Below are positions 52,140-62,469 of a stretch of 64,000 nt of DNA, piece by piece. The notes under the pieces were generated by a model that had not been told where the DNA came from, searched no databases, and worked only from the letters and a program-made list of their open reading frames with translations. The first letter of the stretch is position 1. Every line of letters starts with the position of its first letter. This stretch comes from Exiguobacterium alkaliphilum 12/1 (GTDB lineage: Bacteria; Bacillota; Bacilli; Exiguobacteriales; Exiguobacteriaceae). The position numbers were made by a program, and so were the translations under genes. Location: the NCBI RefSeq assembly GCF_000714435.1, contig NZ_JJMW01000022.1:43836-107835 (forward strand), written 5' to 3'.

Positions 52140-53435
52140 TCATTTCGTCTTATCGAGCCAGACTTTTGTGAAGTCTTGCAACATCTCGTCTCCGGTCTTT
52201 TGACCGCCGACGTACGCCTGCATCAACGCACCGTACTCATTGACGGCACCGTCTGGATATTTGAACCAGTTCCACGAGATGGTCTTGCCTTCATTCGAGT
52301 AGGCGAGAATATCATCGGCGAGCGGGCCGAGGTCGTTCGCTTCAATCGACTTAAACGCCGGGATGAATTTGAACTTGTTGACCATATAGTCTTGTCCCGT
52401 CTCAGATGTCGCCATCCACTCGAGGAAATCCTTCGCTTCTTCTTTATATTGTGAGTTCTTGTTGACGACCCAGTTGTTCGGGACGCCGACCGGCAGACGG
52501 TCCATCTTCTCTTTGTCATCATTGATTGGAATCGGCACGAAGCCCATCTCGATGTCCGGATTCACGTCGAGAATCATCTGTTGGGCCCAGTTCCCTTGCT
52601 GGAGCATCGCCGTCTCGCCTTGAGCGAACTGCGTGACTTGCGTGTTGTAATCTGTCGTGAGCGGGTTCTTGTTCCCGTATTTGATTGTGAGGTCGAACAG
52701 TTTCAAGAACTGTTGGAACTGCTCGTTGTCTTCGAATTTCGCTTTATTGTCGTTCAACGCCTGAATAAAGGCATCTGGGTCGTCTTGCTGCGCCACCGGG
52801 ATATTCAATAGATGGATACCGAGAATCCAAAACTCAGCGTACCCGACCGAAAATGGCGTGATGCCCGCTTGATCGAGTTTTTCCGCCGCCTCCGTCAACT
52901 CGGACAACGTCTTCGGCAATTCGTTGATTCCGGCCTTTTTGAACAGCTCTTTGTTATAGATGAAGCCATATCCTTCTAGGTTCATCGGCATGCCATACAA
53001 CTTGCCGTCCATCGTCATCGGCTCTTTGGCGACGTCGCTCAAGTCGCCGACCCACTTCTCATCCGAGAGGTCTTCGAGTTTGTCTTGCCACGTCTTCGCT
53101 TCTGTGAAACCGCCGTTGTTGAAAATGTCCGGCTCATTGCCCGAAGCAAATTGTGATTTCAACGCCGCACCGTAATCGGCACCGCCTCCGACCGTTTGCA
53201 CCGTCACTTTGACGCCTGTTTCTTCTTCGTATTCTTTCGCCATCGCCTCGAGGTCTTTCGCGATTTCAGCTTTGAATTGGAACACGTTCAACGTCACTTC
53301 TTTTTTCTCGCCTTCGTTCGCGTTCGCATCGTTCGACCCTTCGTTCTCAGTGAGCGAACCGCCTCCACACGCCGCAAGCGTCATCACCATGCCCGCCGTC
53401 ATGACGGCCGTGGACAGTCTCCATGTTCGTTTCAT
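52140..53435 (-). CDS. Sugar ABC transporter substrate-binding lipoprotein
   Basis: 431 residues. Signal peptide and lipobox LAAC (MKRTWRLSTAVMTAGMVMTLAAC), a short polar linker, then the family-1 binding fold with GLSFSVG-type and FMVNKFKFIPAFK segments; GEADYGAALKSQF-like and NNGGFTEAK in the N-lobe. It captures a sugar (probably an oligosaccharide) outside the membrane. AAAGGAGG is ten bases before ATG 53435. It is separated from its likely permeases by asnA, and has its own cre-controlled promoter. Confidence 0.88.
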   Translation of the reverse strand: MKRTWRLSTAVMTAGMVMTLAACGGGSLTENEGSNDANANEGEKKEVTLNVFQFKAEIAKDLEAMAKEYEEETGVKVTVQTVGGGADYGAALKSQFASGNEPDIFNNGGFTEAKTWQDKLEDLSDEKWVGDLSDVAKEPMTMDGKLYGMPMNLEGYGFIYNKELFKKAGINELPKTLSELTEAAEKLDQAGITPFSVGYAEFWILGIHLLNIPVAQQDDPDAFIQALNDNKAKFEDNEQFQQFLKLFDLTIKYGNKNPLTTDYNTQVTQFAQGETAMLQQGNWAQQMILDVNPDIEMGFVPIPINDDKEKMDRLPVGVPNNWVVNKNSQYKEEAKDFLEWMATSETGQDYMVNKFKFIPAFKSIEANDLGPLADDILAYSNEGKTISWNWFKYPDGAVNEYGALMQAYVGGQKTGDEMLQDFTKVWLDKTK

Positions 53436-53498
53436 CCTGATTCCTCCTTTGACAGTTGATGGGTTCACGCAATCCCATCGGTACATCCTTAATGTAAA

Positions 53499-53512
53499 TG
53501 AAAACGCTTCCA
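53499..53512. promoter_or_regulatory. cre site of the binding-protein gene
   Basis: TGAAAACGCTTCCA matches all 14 positions of the CcpA cre consensus TGWAARCGYTWNCW, 64 bases upstream of the start codon. Confidence 0.75.
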
Positions 53513-53562
53513 TTATGTAGGTGTAAAAATTGACGTGTAGGGTGGAAAATGTTGCACAGAAA

Positions 53563-53592
53563 ACCAGGACTTCCATAAATGAAAGTCCTGGT
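53563..53592 (-). terminator. asnA terminator
   Basis: ACCAGGACTT-CAT (53563-53576) with ATG-AAGTCCTGGT (53579-53592), one mismatch, followed by TTTTC on the minus strand. Confidence 0.8.
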
Positions 53593-53616
53593 GACGAGTT
53601 TCTTCTATATTATTAA

Positions 53617-54597
53617 TTACAGCAAGCTGATGCCGGCTTCCTCACATGCGGCCACGACTTCACTCGGCCAAACCGATGATTGGACTTCACCGATGTGACG
53701 GGCCCGGAGGAGATACATCGCGACACGCGACTGTCCGATTCCGCCGCCGATTGTAAGTGGCAGACGTCCTTCAAGAACAGCCTGGTGGAATGGGTACTTC
53801 CGCTTCTCTTCAGCGCCTGCGATTTCAAGTTGCTTCGCAAGGGCCGCTTCATCGACACGAATACCCATCGACGACAATTCGAACGCAGACTCGAGTTCAG
53901 GGTGCCAGACGAGGATGTCGCCGTTGAGCGACCAGTCGTCATAGTCTGCCGCTCGACCGTCATGCTTCTCACCTGAAAGGAGGGCGCCTCCGATTTGTGA
54001 GATGAACACTGCACCGTATTCTTTACAAATCGCGCTTTCCCGATCTTTTGATGAGAGCGTCGGATAGGCGTCTTCGAGTTCTTGGCTCGTGATGAAATGG
54101 ATCGCCTCAGGAAGAATCGCTTTGATGTCATACTTCGCCTCGACCGTCTTTTCCGTCTCTAGAAGAGCCGCATAAATCGATTCGACCGTCGCCTTCAAGT
54201 AATCCGTCGTCCGCTCTTCACGGGTGATGACGCGTTCCCAGTCCCACTGATCAACATATAGCGAGTGCGTCGCATCGAGTTCCTCGTCGCGACGAATCGC
54301 ACGCATCTGTGTGTAGAGCCCTTCCCCGGCAGCGAACCCGTAACGCCCGAGCGCCTCGCGTTTCCATTTTGCGAGTGACTGGACAATCTCGAGCTCATGT
54401 CCCGGGTACTGTGTGTCGAATTGGATGATGCGTTCCACACCGTTCAAATGATCGTTCACACCGCTCGCCGACGTGACGAACAACGGAGCTTGGACTTGCG
54501 TGAGACCGAGCGCCGTGCTGAACTTCTCTTCGAACGTTGCCTTTACCGTCGTGATCGCCTGTTGCTTTTCCTTCATCATGCTTGTTGCTGTTGTCAT
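53617..54597 (-). CDS. asnA: Aspartate-ammonia ligase
   Basis: AsnA makes asparagine from aspartate and ammonia with ATP, independent of glutamine. 326 residues with the class II synthetase-like fold: [35 protein letters not shown] motif early, [24 protein letters not shown] and [14 protein letters not shown] at the end. GGAGG is eight bases before ATG 54597; the first five codons of the longer frame overlap this site. A full T-box leader with an Asn specifier lies upstream. Confidence 0.95.
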   Translation of the reverse strand: MTTATSMMKEKQQAITTVKATFEEKFSTALGLTQVQAPLFVTSASGVNDHLNGVERIIQFDTQYPGHELEIVQSLAKWKREALGRYGFAAGEGLYTQMRAIRRDEELDATHSLYVDQWDWERVITREERTTDYLKATVESIYAALLETEKTVEAKYDIKAILPEAIHFITSQELEDAYPTLSSKDRESAICKEYGAVFISQIGGALLSGEKHDGRAADYDDWSLNGDILVWHPELESAFELSSMGIRVDEAALAKQLEIAGAEEKRKYPFHQAVLEGRLPLTIGGGIGQSRVAMYLLRARHIGEVQSSVWPSEVVAACEEAGISLL

Positions 54598-54640
54598 TTT
54601 GTCTTCCTCCAATTGTGGGATATTTAGGACGGAGCAATAG

Positions 54641-54920
54641 AAAAAAGCCCTCCAATCCCATGGACTATGGGACGGAAGGCTTCAAGCTCCGCGGTGCCAC
54701 CCAAATTAGTAGACGAATCTACTCACTTTTTCGAGACGAACATCTCGTAGTTCCGATAACGGGGAACGGTCCGGCTACGTCTACTTGCAAAGCGTTCGGG
54801 TAGCGACTCCAGGAGGTTCTTCGACAGAGATTTCAGACCGGGCTCTCACCGCCCCCGGCTCGCTTTGCTTACGTCTTCTGTGTACTCGTCCTTTCAATGT
54901 CGTTCACAATTGAATTGACC
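54641..54920 (-). ncRNA. T-box riboswitch (Asn specifier) controlling asnA
   Basis: On the minus strand, in order: stem I with a GGTGAGAGCC-type distal loop, a specifier AAC (54818-54816, Asn codon) in GAAGAACCTCC, the T-box GGGTGGCACCGCGG (54702-54689), and the terminator helix 54646-54660/54668-54682 with TTTTTT. Uncharged tRNA-Asn would stabilise the antiterminator. Promoter TTGACA (54951-54946) and AATAAT (54928-54923) are 17 bases apart. Confidence 0.92.
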
Positions 54921-54959
54921 CTATTATTATCAATATTCAGACGAATGTCAACAGTCTTT

Positions 54960-54998
54960 TTCAAAAAAAATTCTCCCCCGTGTAGCGGACGGGGGAGA
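54960..54998 (-). terminator. Terminator of the sugar permease genes
   Basis: TCTCCCCCGT and ACGGGGGAGA form a ten-base stem after the permease stop codon, followed by eight T on the minus strand. It insulates the permeases from asnA. Confidence 0.85.
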
Positions 54999-55012
54999 TC
55001 CCTTGGGAAGGG

Positions 55013-55918
55013 TTATTTGATCGAGCCGCTCGTAATCCCTTTGATAATATGCTTTTGCATACCGAAGAAAAAGACGAGGAGCGGAACGATCCCAAGGACT
55101 AATCCAGCGAGTGCCAAATCCCATTGTTTCGTATATTGTCCGAAGAAATAGAACGTCGCGAGCGGAATCGTGCGCAGCTCGATGTCTCGGAGGACAAGTG
55201 AAGGTAAGAGAAAATCGTTCCAAATCCATAGGCTATTCAAGATGACGATCGTCACCGTGATCGGTTTTAATAGCGGGAAGACGATGCGCCAAAACACACC
55301 CCACGTCGAGCAGCCGTCGATAATCGCGGCTTCTTCAATTTCCTCGGGAATCGATTTCATAAAGCCGTGATATAAGAATACCGAAATGCCGGAACCAAAG
55401 CCGAGATACATAATCATCAAGCCCCAATGGCTGTTCAACAACCCGAGAATGCTCGACACCTTGACGAGCGGAATCATGATTGACTGGAACGGGATGACCA
55501 TCGCTGCGACGAACAAGAAGAAGATGACCGTCGAAATCCAATGTTTCGTCCGCACGAGCTTCCACGCCGCCATCGACGTGAAGATGACGATGAAGAGATT
55601 CGCCCCCGCCGTGATGAAGAGCGAGTTAAAGAAGACGCGCCCATAGTTCATGGCTTCCCACGCCTCTGTATAGTTCGATCCGAGCCAAACGTTCGGCAAT
55701 GCCGACGTATTTGTATAAATCTCCGCAATCGATTTGAACGAATTGACGATCACATAATAGAACGGCACGAGATAAAGCAGACCGAGTAAGATGGCAACCA
55801 GTTCAACTAGACCGAGACTCGCCGTATAGCCTCCGGTACGGAGCGGTTTTTGGGGCAACAGCCGCCTCGGGGTTTGATCAAGTTTTGACTCCATCTGTTC
55901 AATTTTTTCCGTCGTCAT
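55013..55918 (-). CDS. Sugar ABC transporter permease (MalG/MsmG-like)
   Basis: 301 residues, six membrane helices, the second permease of a carbohydrate ABC importer; the EAA loop (EEIEEAAIIDGCSTWGVFWRIVFPLLKP) touches the ATPase. Start overlaps the stop of the first permease by four bases. No ATPase gene is in this cluster; a shared MsmX-type ATPase elsewhere is likely, as in Bacillus. Confidence 0.88.
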   Translation of the reverse strand: MTTEKIEQMESKLDQTPRRLLPQKPLRTGGYTASLGLVELVAILLGLLYLVPFYYVIVNSFKSIAEIYTNTSALPNVWLGSNYTEAWEAMNYGRVFFNSLFITAGANLFIVIFTSMAAWKLVRTKHWISTVIFFLFVAAMVIPFQSIMIPLVKVSSILGLLNSHWGLMIMYLGFGSGISVFLYHGFMKSIPEEIEEAAIIDGCSTWGVFWRIVFPLLKPITVTIVILNSLWIWNDFLLPSLVLRDIELRTIPLATFYFFGQYTKQWDLALAGLVLGIVPLLVFFFGMQKHIIKGITSGSIK

Positions 55919-56820
55919 GCTTCCACCTCCCGCTTTTTCGTCAAGTAGACTTGGGTGACCGTAATCGCTGCGACGACGAGGAAGAAGATGACCGCCTTGG
56001 CCGACCCGAGTCCGTAATTATTGTTCACGAACGATTCCGTGTAAATGTTCAAAGCGAGCATCTCGGTCGATTTGAACGGTCCGCCGTTCGTGAGCGACAA
56101 GTTCGTATCGAACACTTTGAACGACCAGGAAATCGTCAAGAACAAACAAATCGTGATGGACGGCATAATCATCGGCAGGGTGATATGACGTAACATCTTC
56201 AACCGATTGGCCCCATCGATTTTGGCTGCTTCGAGAAGGTCCGTCGGCACGTTTTGGAGTGCCGCGATGTAGATGACCATGACATAGCCGCCGCCTTGCC
56301 AAATCGCGACGATGACGATTCCCCAAAACGCCGTCTGGGCATCCCCCAACCACGGCAGTTCGAACAAGCGCCACCCGGTGAGTGAGCCAATCGACTCAAA
56401 CCCTTTAACGTAGATGAACTGCCAGATGAACCCGAGGATGAGTCCGCCAATCAAGTTCGGCATGAAAAAGACCGTCCGCAGCAGATTGCGCGTCTTTATG
56501 TTCAACGTCAGCAACAATGCGAGCGAAAACCCGACGACGTTCGTCAATAAAACGGCGACGAGTGTATATTTCGTTGTGATCCAAAACGACGCCCGAAACT
56601 GTTCATCTTCAAACAATAGACGCTCATAGTTGTCGAGTCCGATGAAGTTCAACTGTCCGGTCACCCCGTTCCAATCCGTGAAACTGTAATAGATTCCGTT
56701 AAAGAACGGGATGAGAACGATGGCCACGAACGCCAAAAATGCTGGGCCGACGAAGCCGATAAAACTGACCGATTTCTTCCAATTTCGTCTTCGCTTCGTT
56801 CGTTTCGTTTTATCTGTCAT
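55915..56820 (-). CDS. Sugar ABC transporter permease (MalF/MsmF-like)
   Basis: 301 residues, about six helices and the EAA loop (TDLLEAAKIDGANRLKMLRHITLPMI). N-terminal basic stretch (TKRTKRRRNWKK). GGAGG is eight bases before ATG 56820. It is the first gene of the permease pair; a weak cre-like TGAAAACGGATACA (56863-56876, 12 of 14) lies upstream. Confidence 0.88.
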   Translation of the reverse strand: MTDKTKRTKRRRNWKKSVSFIGFVGPAFLAFVAIVLIPFFNGIYYSFTDWNGVTGQLNFIGLDNYERLLFEDEQFRASFWITTKYTLVAVLLTNVVGFSLALLLTLNIKTRNLLRTVFFMPNLIGGLILGFIWQFIYVKGFESIGSLTGWRLFELPWLGDAQTAFWGIVIVAIWQGGGYVMVIYIAALQNVPTDLLEAAKIDGANRLKMLRHITLPMIMPSITICLFLTISWSFKVFDTNLSLTNGGPFKSTEMLALNIYTESFVNNNYGLGSAKAVIFFLVVAAITVTQVYLTKKREVEA

Positions 56821-56862
56821 GTTGATCGCCTCCACTATCAATTTACATGGATACCAACGTTA

Positions 56863-56876
56863 TGAAAACGGATACA
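56863..56876. promoter_or_regulatory. Weak cre-like site upstream of the permeases
   Basis: TGAAAACGGATACA matches the cre consensus at 12 of 14 positions, 42 bases before the first permease. It also lies upstream of fhs. Confidence 0.4.
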
Positions 56877-57064
56877 TTTGACGGAATGGGTGGAATATAT
56901 TGAACTTACCGGATGAATTTCAAGCAGCGATACTGTATGATATACACAATGACAATACGAACGAGACCGTTCAAATAAGCGAAACAGATTCATTTACGGA
57001 TCGATTCACGAATGAAACGATTACTTTATTAACAAAACGTTCGAAAGTGGAGGGAATTTTGTAT

Positions 57065-58750
57065 ATGACGACCATCAAGCCATTGACCGACCTGACGATT
57101 GCCCAACAAGCCGAGATGCTCCCTATCAAACAGATTGCAGAAAAGCTCGGATTGAAAGAAGACGACCTCGATTTGTATGGCAAATACAAAGCAAAATTAT
57201 CGTTCGATTTGCTCGACGACGTGAAGACGCGGACGGATGGGAAACTCGTTCTCGTCACGGCGATTAACCCAACACCAGCCGGCGAAGGGAAATCGACCGT
57301 CACCGTCGGACTCGGACAAGCGCTCAATCGTCTCGATAAGCAAGCAATCGTCTGTCTCAGGGAACCCTCCCTCGGCCCGACGATGGGCTTAAAGGGCGGT
57401 GCGGCCGGCGGTGGCTTCAGCCAAGTGTTGCCGATGGAAGATATCAACCTGCACTTCACTGGTGACATGCACGCCATCACGGCGGCACATAATACGATTA
57501 GCGCGATGCTTGATAATCACTTACATCAAGGGAACGACCTCGGGATCGACGTCCGAAATATCGTCTGGAAACGCGTCCTCGATTTGAATGACCGAGCACT
57601 TCGTAACGTGACAATCGGCCTCGGTGGTCCCGTTCACGGTGTCCCGCGGGAAGACGGGTTCGATATCACCGTCGCCTCAGAAATCATGGCGATCCTCTGT
57701 CTCGCCGACTCTCTCAGCGACTTAGAAGCTCGCATCAAGCGCATCGTCGTCGCCTACGACCGTGACAACGAACCGGTCACGGCCGAACAACTCGGCGCAG
57801 CCGGTGCGGCGACGCTGCTTTTAAAAGAGGCGTTCAAACCGAACTTGGTCCAGACGCTCGAACAGACGCCGGCCCTCGTGCACGGTGGACCGTTCGCGAA
57901 CATCGCCCACGGATGTAACTCCCTCATCGCCACGAAGACCGCATTAAAGCTTGGGGAGTACGTCGTCACGGAGGCGGGATTCGGGGCTGACCTCGGTGCC
58001 GAAAAGTTTTGCCACATCAAATCACGCATCGGCGAATTGAGCCCGGATGCCGTCGTCCTCGTGGCGACCGTCCGCGCACTCAAGATGCATGGTGGGGTCG
58101 CGAAAGACGCGCTTCACGTCGAACATGTCGAAGCTGTCAAACGAGGGCTGCAGCTACTCGCGAAACATGTCGAGACGATGGCGAAACTCGGCCTCCCGGT
58201 CGTCGTCGCCCTTAACCGCTTCAACTCCGATACGGAAGAAGAGCTCGCAGCGGTCCTCGACTGGTGCCGCTCGCAACAAATCCGCGTCGCGCTCAGTGAA
58301 GTGTGGGCACACGGTGGACAAGGCGGTGAAGCACTCGCCGAGGCCGTCATTGCAGCGGTCGAGTCGAACGAGGCGGCCCTGACTCCGCTCTATGAGCTGA
58401 CCGCATCAATCGAAGACAAAATCACGACCATCGCTCGGGAAGTGTACGGTGCATCGGACGTGACGTTCACGGCGAAGGCCCGTAAACAGATGGCCCACAT
58501 CCAAGCGAACGGATGGGCCGATTTACCAATCTGTATGGCGAAGACGCCGTTCTCGCTCTCGGACGACCCGACAAAAGTCGGCTATCAAGCAGGCTTCACT
58601 GTCACCGTCCGTGAATTGAAACCGTCCGTCGGCGCCGGCTTCCTCGTCGCGTTGACAGGTAACGTCTTGACGATGCCAGGGCTCCCAAAACAACCGGCCG
58701 CACTCAACATGGGAATCGATGCGACCGGTAACGCGATCGGACTATTTTGA
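57065..58750 (+). CDS. fhs: Formate-tetrahydrofolate ligase
   Basis: Fhs makes 10-formyl-THF from formate, THF and ATP. 561 residues with the P-loop TPAGEGKST at 70-78 and conserved [27 protein letters not shown] and GGVAKD. GGAGGG is nine bases before ATG 57065; the open frame upstream to TTG 56900 has no similarity in codon use and lacks a good ribosome binding site. The formate could come from PflB. The alpha/beta hydrolase starts 19 bases after it. Confidence 0.95.
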   Translation: MTTIKPLTDLTIAQQAEMLPIKQIAEKLGLKEDDLDLYGKYKAKLSFDLLDDVKTRTDGKLVLVTAINPTPAGEGKSTVTVGLGQALNRLDKQAIVCLREPSLGPTMGLKGGAAGGGFSQVLPMEDINLHFTGDMHAITAAHNTISAMLDNHLHQGNDLGIDVRNIVWKRVLDLNDRALRNVTIGLGGPVHGVPREDGFDITVASEIMAILCLADSLSDLEARIKRIVVAYDRDNEPVTAEQLGAAGAATLLLKEAFKPNLVQTLEQTPALVHGGPFANIAHGCNSLIATKTALKLGEYVVTEAGFGADLGAEKFCHIKSRIGELSPDAVVLVATVRALKMHGGVAKDALHVEHVEAVKRGLQLLAKHVETMAKLGLPVVVALNRFNSDTEEELAAVLDWCRSQQIRVALSEVWAHGGQGGEALAEAVIAAVESNEAALTPLYELTASIEDKITTIAREVYGASDVTFTAKARKQMAHIQANGWADLPICMAKTPFSLSDDPTKVGYQAGFTVTVRELKPSVGAGFLVALTGNVLTMPGLPKQPAALNMGIDATGNAIGLF

Positions 58751-58769
58751 ATACTTCGGAGGGATGAGC

Positions 58770-59699
58770 TTGAACGTTACAGTGCATACGTATGCAGACG
58801 GATATCGGACGAACATCTTTACTGTGAGAGCGACGAACGCCGTCGCCGACTGCTTTTTGTTCCACGGCATGTTAGAACATCATGAACGCTATCACGAGTT
58901 CGCTAGCCACTTGGCGGAAAATGGTTTTAATGTATATGTTTGTGATTTACGTGGTGCAGGTGCGCTCGCGAAAGAACAAGGGAGCTACGCGCATTTGCTT
59001 CCAAATGAAGGGTTTCAGCAGATGGTCACGGATGCGATGCACGTCATCGAACAGTACGGGAACGGCCTGCCGATTTTCGTGCTCGGACATAGCTTCGGGT
59101 CCCTCTTGTCGCGGCGGCTCGGCCAGGTGATGGGCCATCGACTCGCAGGCGTGGTCGCCATCTCCCCTCCGCCTGGGTCCGGGGTCATCGGTCGAATCGG
59201 CCGGTTCGCCATCGATGCGACCATCCGTCGAAAAGGGAGCGATTATCCGTCGCGCCTGTTCGAGCGTCTAATGTTCGGTCGCTATAATCTGAAGTTCTTA
59301 CCCGCAAAAACGGAAAGCGATTGGATCTCAAGTGACCCGGAAGAAGTGACGTCGTACCGGAACGACCCGCACTGCGGCGGACTGCCGACACTCGGGTACT
59401 TATATGAGGTGGCAAGCGCCTCGCTCGACGTCACCTCGCTCCCACGAATCCACGAACATCCGAAGACGCTACCGCTCCTGTTCGTCGTTGGGGCGGACGA
59501 TCCGGTCGTCCATGACGGGGAAGGCTTGAAAGGAATGGTAAGGAACTATCAGATAGCCGACATCGAAGTGACCGTCCTATCTTATGACGGGGCGCGCCAC
59601 GAAGTGTTACGAGAGACGAACCGGACCGAGGTATGGAACGATATCACGGCTTGGCTACTACAGACGACTTCTATCCCACTTGAAAAAACCTCCATTTAA
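58770..59699 (+). CDS. Alpha/beta hydrolase (lysophospholipase-like)
   Basis: 309 residues. The oxyanion HGMLEHHERY (near 32), nucleophile Ser in GHSFGS, Asp in VGADDPV and His in GARHEVL form the catalytic set of the monoacylglycerol lipase-like (serine aminopeptidase S33) group. I start at TTG 58770, six bases after GGAGGG; the ATG at 58764 abuts this. Co-transcription with fhs is likely. The substrate is unknown. Confidence 0.82.
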   Translation: MNVTVHTYADGYRTNIFTVRATNAVADCFLFHGMLEHHERYHEFASHLAENGFNVYVCDLRGAGALAKEQGSYAHLLPNEGFQQMVTDAMHVIEQYGNGLPIFVLGHSFGSLLSRRLGQVMGHRLAGVVAISPPPGSGVIGRIGRFAIDATIRRKGSDYPSRLFERLMFGRYNLKFLPAKTESDWISSDPEEVTSYRNDPHCGGLPTLGYLYEVASASLDVTSLPRIHEHPKTLPLLFVVGADDPVVHDGEGLKGMVRNYQIADIEVTVLSYDGARHEVLRETNRTEVWNDITAWLLQTTSIPLEKTSI

Positions 59700-59714
59700 T
59701 AGGAGGTTTTTTCT
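59684..59714 (+). terminator. Terminator of the fhs-hydrolase unit
   Basis: AAAAAACCTCC and GGAGGTTTTTT flank an eight-base loop. Confidence 0.88.
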
Positions 59715-59866
59715 TTTTGTAAAATTCATACATACGTATTCTAAATCATTTACCTTTTTTGAAATTTTTCATCTTCTTTCCATTTTTTCTGTACGCTATA
59801 CTTAGACCGCACACTAAAAAACTACCAGTTATGTATAGATTCACATGGATTGAAAGGGGTAACACA

Positions 59867-62428
59867 TTGAAACCAACGATGACAAGACTCAGCGTGGCCG
59901 TCCTCGTCTCGAGCACTGTGCTCAGCACGATCGGCCCGATGCAGTCATACGCAGCAACATACGAAGGCACGGTAAACACCTCTATTTTGAATGTACGGTC
60001 TTCGACGTCGACCACTTCAACAATCGTCGGCAAGTTGACGCAAGGAACGACGGTCCATGTCTATTCGACGAGCAACAATTGGGCCGAAATCGATTTCCAA
60101 GGCCAAAAACGGTACGTGTCGTCTTCTTACTTGACGCTCAAGCCGACCGTTGCGAAAACGAGTACGACCCAGACGTATACAGCCAACGAGAACGTCAACA
60201 TGCGCTCGGCAATGACGACGACCGCTCCAATCGTCACGACGATTCCAAAAGGCGCGACCGTCACCTACGTGTCGACACATGGCGCGACGGGCTCATGGTT
60301 CAAAGTGACATACGGCGGGAAAACAGGTTACGTGGCACAACGTTACTTCACACTCTCAGGAGGTGGAACGGTGACTCCTCAAGCAAACGCCACGCACACG
60401 ACCGTCAACAACACGTCGATGCATAGTTCGATGATTTCAACGGCACCTGTTCTCGTCACGATTCCAAAAGGCGCAAGCGTGACACTCGTCTCAACGCACG
60501 GGGCGACCGGATCTTGGGCGAAAGTGACGTACGCAGGGAAAACCGGCTATGTGGCCATGCGCAACCTGCAAGCCATCGTCACGTCAGCACCAACGACGCT
60601 CTACGTCAAGACGGCGACGAGCGTGTTCAGCTCGACATCGACGACAGGGCAATCTCTCGGTACGTTAGCAGTCGGATCGAGTGTACGACTCGTCTCGACA
60701 CACGGAGCGACCGGGTCTTGGGCAAAAGTGACGGCCGGGACATTGACAGGCTATGTCCCGATGCGTAACTTGTCTGAAACGGTAGTCGCCGCACCGGTGA
60801 CACCGTATTACGCACAACGAACGGCGACGATGTATTCGTCTATGTCAACATCACGGACCGTTGTTCAATCGATTCCAGTAGGCGCGAAAGTCGATCACCT
60901 TTCTACTCATGGGGCGACAGGGTCATGGTATATGATTCGTTACGCCAATAAAACAGGATACGTGGCGGCTCGTGATTTTTCACTAACTGCCCCGTCCACT
61001 TCAACCGAACAATACGGACCAGAGCGTGAAGTCCAAGTCGTCTCAAACAATACACCTTTAAACGTACGTCCGACCCCATCGACTATCAACACAGCCATCG
61101 GAACGCTCGCACACGGAACGATCGTCAACGTGAAGCCTGTCTTGAATACAGAATGGGGAATCTTGACGAGCGGTAGTTTTGTCGGAGGCTACATTCATTT
61201 AAGCTATACAGCACCCGTCTCGACGACACCGCCAACTACCGGCATTCAACGGGTCGTATCTCATACGTCTTATCCAATCTCTGTGCGTGCCATGGCGGAA
61301 CGTCAAGTCGCTCAGTTTGGTCAAACAGATGCGCACCGTAGCGCCCCAGCTTATTTACCGCGTGCCTGGGTAAGTGTGAGCGGAAATACCGGTACCATCG
61401 TAAATAATCAACTTCGCGTCATCTCTGGAGTGGGGACGGCACTTAAAATGTCGGCCTCTTCTACTGCAGTCACAATCGCGACGATACCTAACGGGACGAA
61501 CATCGAGTATGTGGATCGGCAAGTTGTCGGCACAGCTGTTTGGTATCGCGTCAAATATGGCTCTATGACTGGTTTTGTTACACCAAGTTCGGTCGTTGGT
61601 GCAGTTAACATCCTTAGTCAACCGAGTTTGACATCACACGCATACGGTCAAATTAATCCTGGCGAGACTGTTACCATCACTGGTCAGACAGGCACTTACT
61701 ATACGGTTTCCTACCGCCGCCCTGCAGGACATAATATCCGAATATTTGATAATGTGTGGCGTCGAGCCTCTGTGACGGATCTCGAACCGTTTGTAAACCC
61801 GAATAACTTCGACCAAAATTCCCAAGCGTTCTATCAGTTCCTTGATTTATCAAAGAGCGCCGGGACGACTGCAGCAACATTGAATAGAGTGCTCACAAAT
61901 AGCGGCACACTAACGAACCAAGGGCAAGCATTCATTAACGCTGCAAATCAATATAGCATTAACGAAATTTATTTACTGGCACACGCCGTCCATGAGACAG
62001 GTCACGGAAAATCCTTGCTCGCTCAAGGGGTGCCGGTCGATAAAGATGGGAATGCCCTAATCAACTCAAGCGGGACTCGAATCCACCCAGATCGCGAAGT
62101 CGCTGCAACCGTCTACAATATGTACGGAATCCAAGCCGTAGATAGCAGTCCGCTCGCCACAGGAGCTAAATTCGCCTTCGATCAGAAATGGTTCACTCCT
62201 GAAGCCGCCATCGTCGGTGGAGCTTATTGGATTGGTGCGAGTTATATCAATCACCCGACGCATAAACAAAATACGCTTTATAAAATGCGCTTCAATCCTG
62301 CCAACCCGGGCGTGCACCAATATGCGACCGATATCGGTTGGGCGACAAAACAGACGACGCGCATTTATCAAACGTACCAAACACTTGACTCTTATACACT
62401 TCACTTTGATGTACCAAAGTTCCAATAA
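59867..62428 (+). CDS. Secreted SH3b-repeat beta-N-acetylglucosaminidase
   Basis: 853 residues. A signal peptide ends near QSYA (residue 29), then about seven to eight SH3b-type domains (roughly 35-100, 105-170, 176-240, 247-310, 318-385, 390-460, 519-580 and 580-640) for cell-wall binding. Four share the sequence STHGATGSW at about 207-210-base spacing. The C-terminus (about 646-850) is a glucosaminidase of the LytD/GH73 type with catalytic Glu710 in HAVHETGHGKS. It should cleave the glycan chain of peptidoglycan. I start at TTG 59867, seven bases after AAAGGGG; the upstream frame is not preceded by a ribosome binding site. Confidence 0.9.
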   Translation: MKPTMTRLSVAVLVSSTVLSTIGPMQSYAATYEGTVNTSILNVRSSTSTTSTIVGKLTQGTTVHVYSTSNNWAEIDFQGQKRYVSSSYLTLKPTVAKTSTTQTYTANENVNMRSAMTTTAPIVTTIPKGATVTYVSTHGATGSWFKVTYGGKTGYVAQRYFTLSGGGTVTPQANATHTTVNNTSMHSSMISTAPVLVTIPKGASVTLVSTHGATGSWAKVTYAGKTGYVAMRNLQAIVTSAPTTLYVKTATSVFSSTSTTGQSLGTLAVGSSVRLVSTHGATGSWAKVTAGTLTGYVPMRNLSETVVAAPVTPYYAQRTATMYSSMSTSRTVVQSIPVGAKVDHLSTHGATGSWYMIRYANKTGYVAARDFSLTAPSTSTEQYGPEREVQVVSNNTPLNVRPTPSTINTAIGTLAHGTIVNVKPVLNTEWGILTSGSFVGGYIHLSYTAPVSTTPPTTGIQRVVSHTSYPISVRAMAERQVAQFGQTDAHRSAPAYLPRAWVSVSGNTGTIVNNQLRVISGVGTALKMSASSTAVTIATIPNGTNIEYVDRQVVGTAVWYRVKYGSMTGFVTPSSVVGAVNILSQPSLTSHAYGQINPGETVTITGQTGTYYTVSYRRPAGHNIRIFDNVWRRASVTDLEPFVNPNNFDQNSQAFYQFLDLSKSAGTTAATLNRVLTNSGTLTNQGQAFINAANQYSINEIYLLAHAVHETGHGKSLLAQGVPVDKDGNALINSSGTRIHPDREVAATVYNMYGIQAVDSSPLATGAKFAFDQKWFTPEAAIVGGAYWIGASYINHPTHKQNTLYKMRFNPANPGVHQYATDIGWATKQTTRIYQTYQTLDSYTLHFDVPKFQ

Positions 62429-62433
62429 CAAAC

Positions 62434-62469
62434 AAGAGACACGAGCCAAACTTGGCATCGTGTCTCTTT
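62434..62469. terminator. Bidirectional terminator
   Basis: AGAGACACGA (62434-62443) with TCGTGTCTCT (62457-62466), inner stem GCCAA/TTGGC, and T/A flanks, between the glucosaminidase and the convergent cluster. Confidence 0.88.

Noticed and set aside
53436..53576. Upstream extension of the sugar-binding protein
   Set aside because: It would run through the cre site and the ribosome binding site; the lipoprotein signal begins at 53435.
56900..57064. Fifty-five extra N-terminal residues of Fhs
   Set aside because: No ribosome binding site fits the upstream TTG, and the well spaced GGAGGG before ATG 57065 gives the normal Fhs length.
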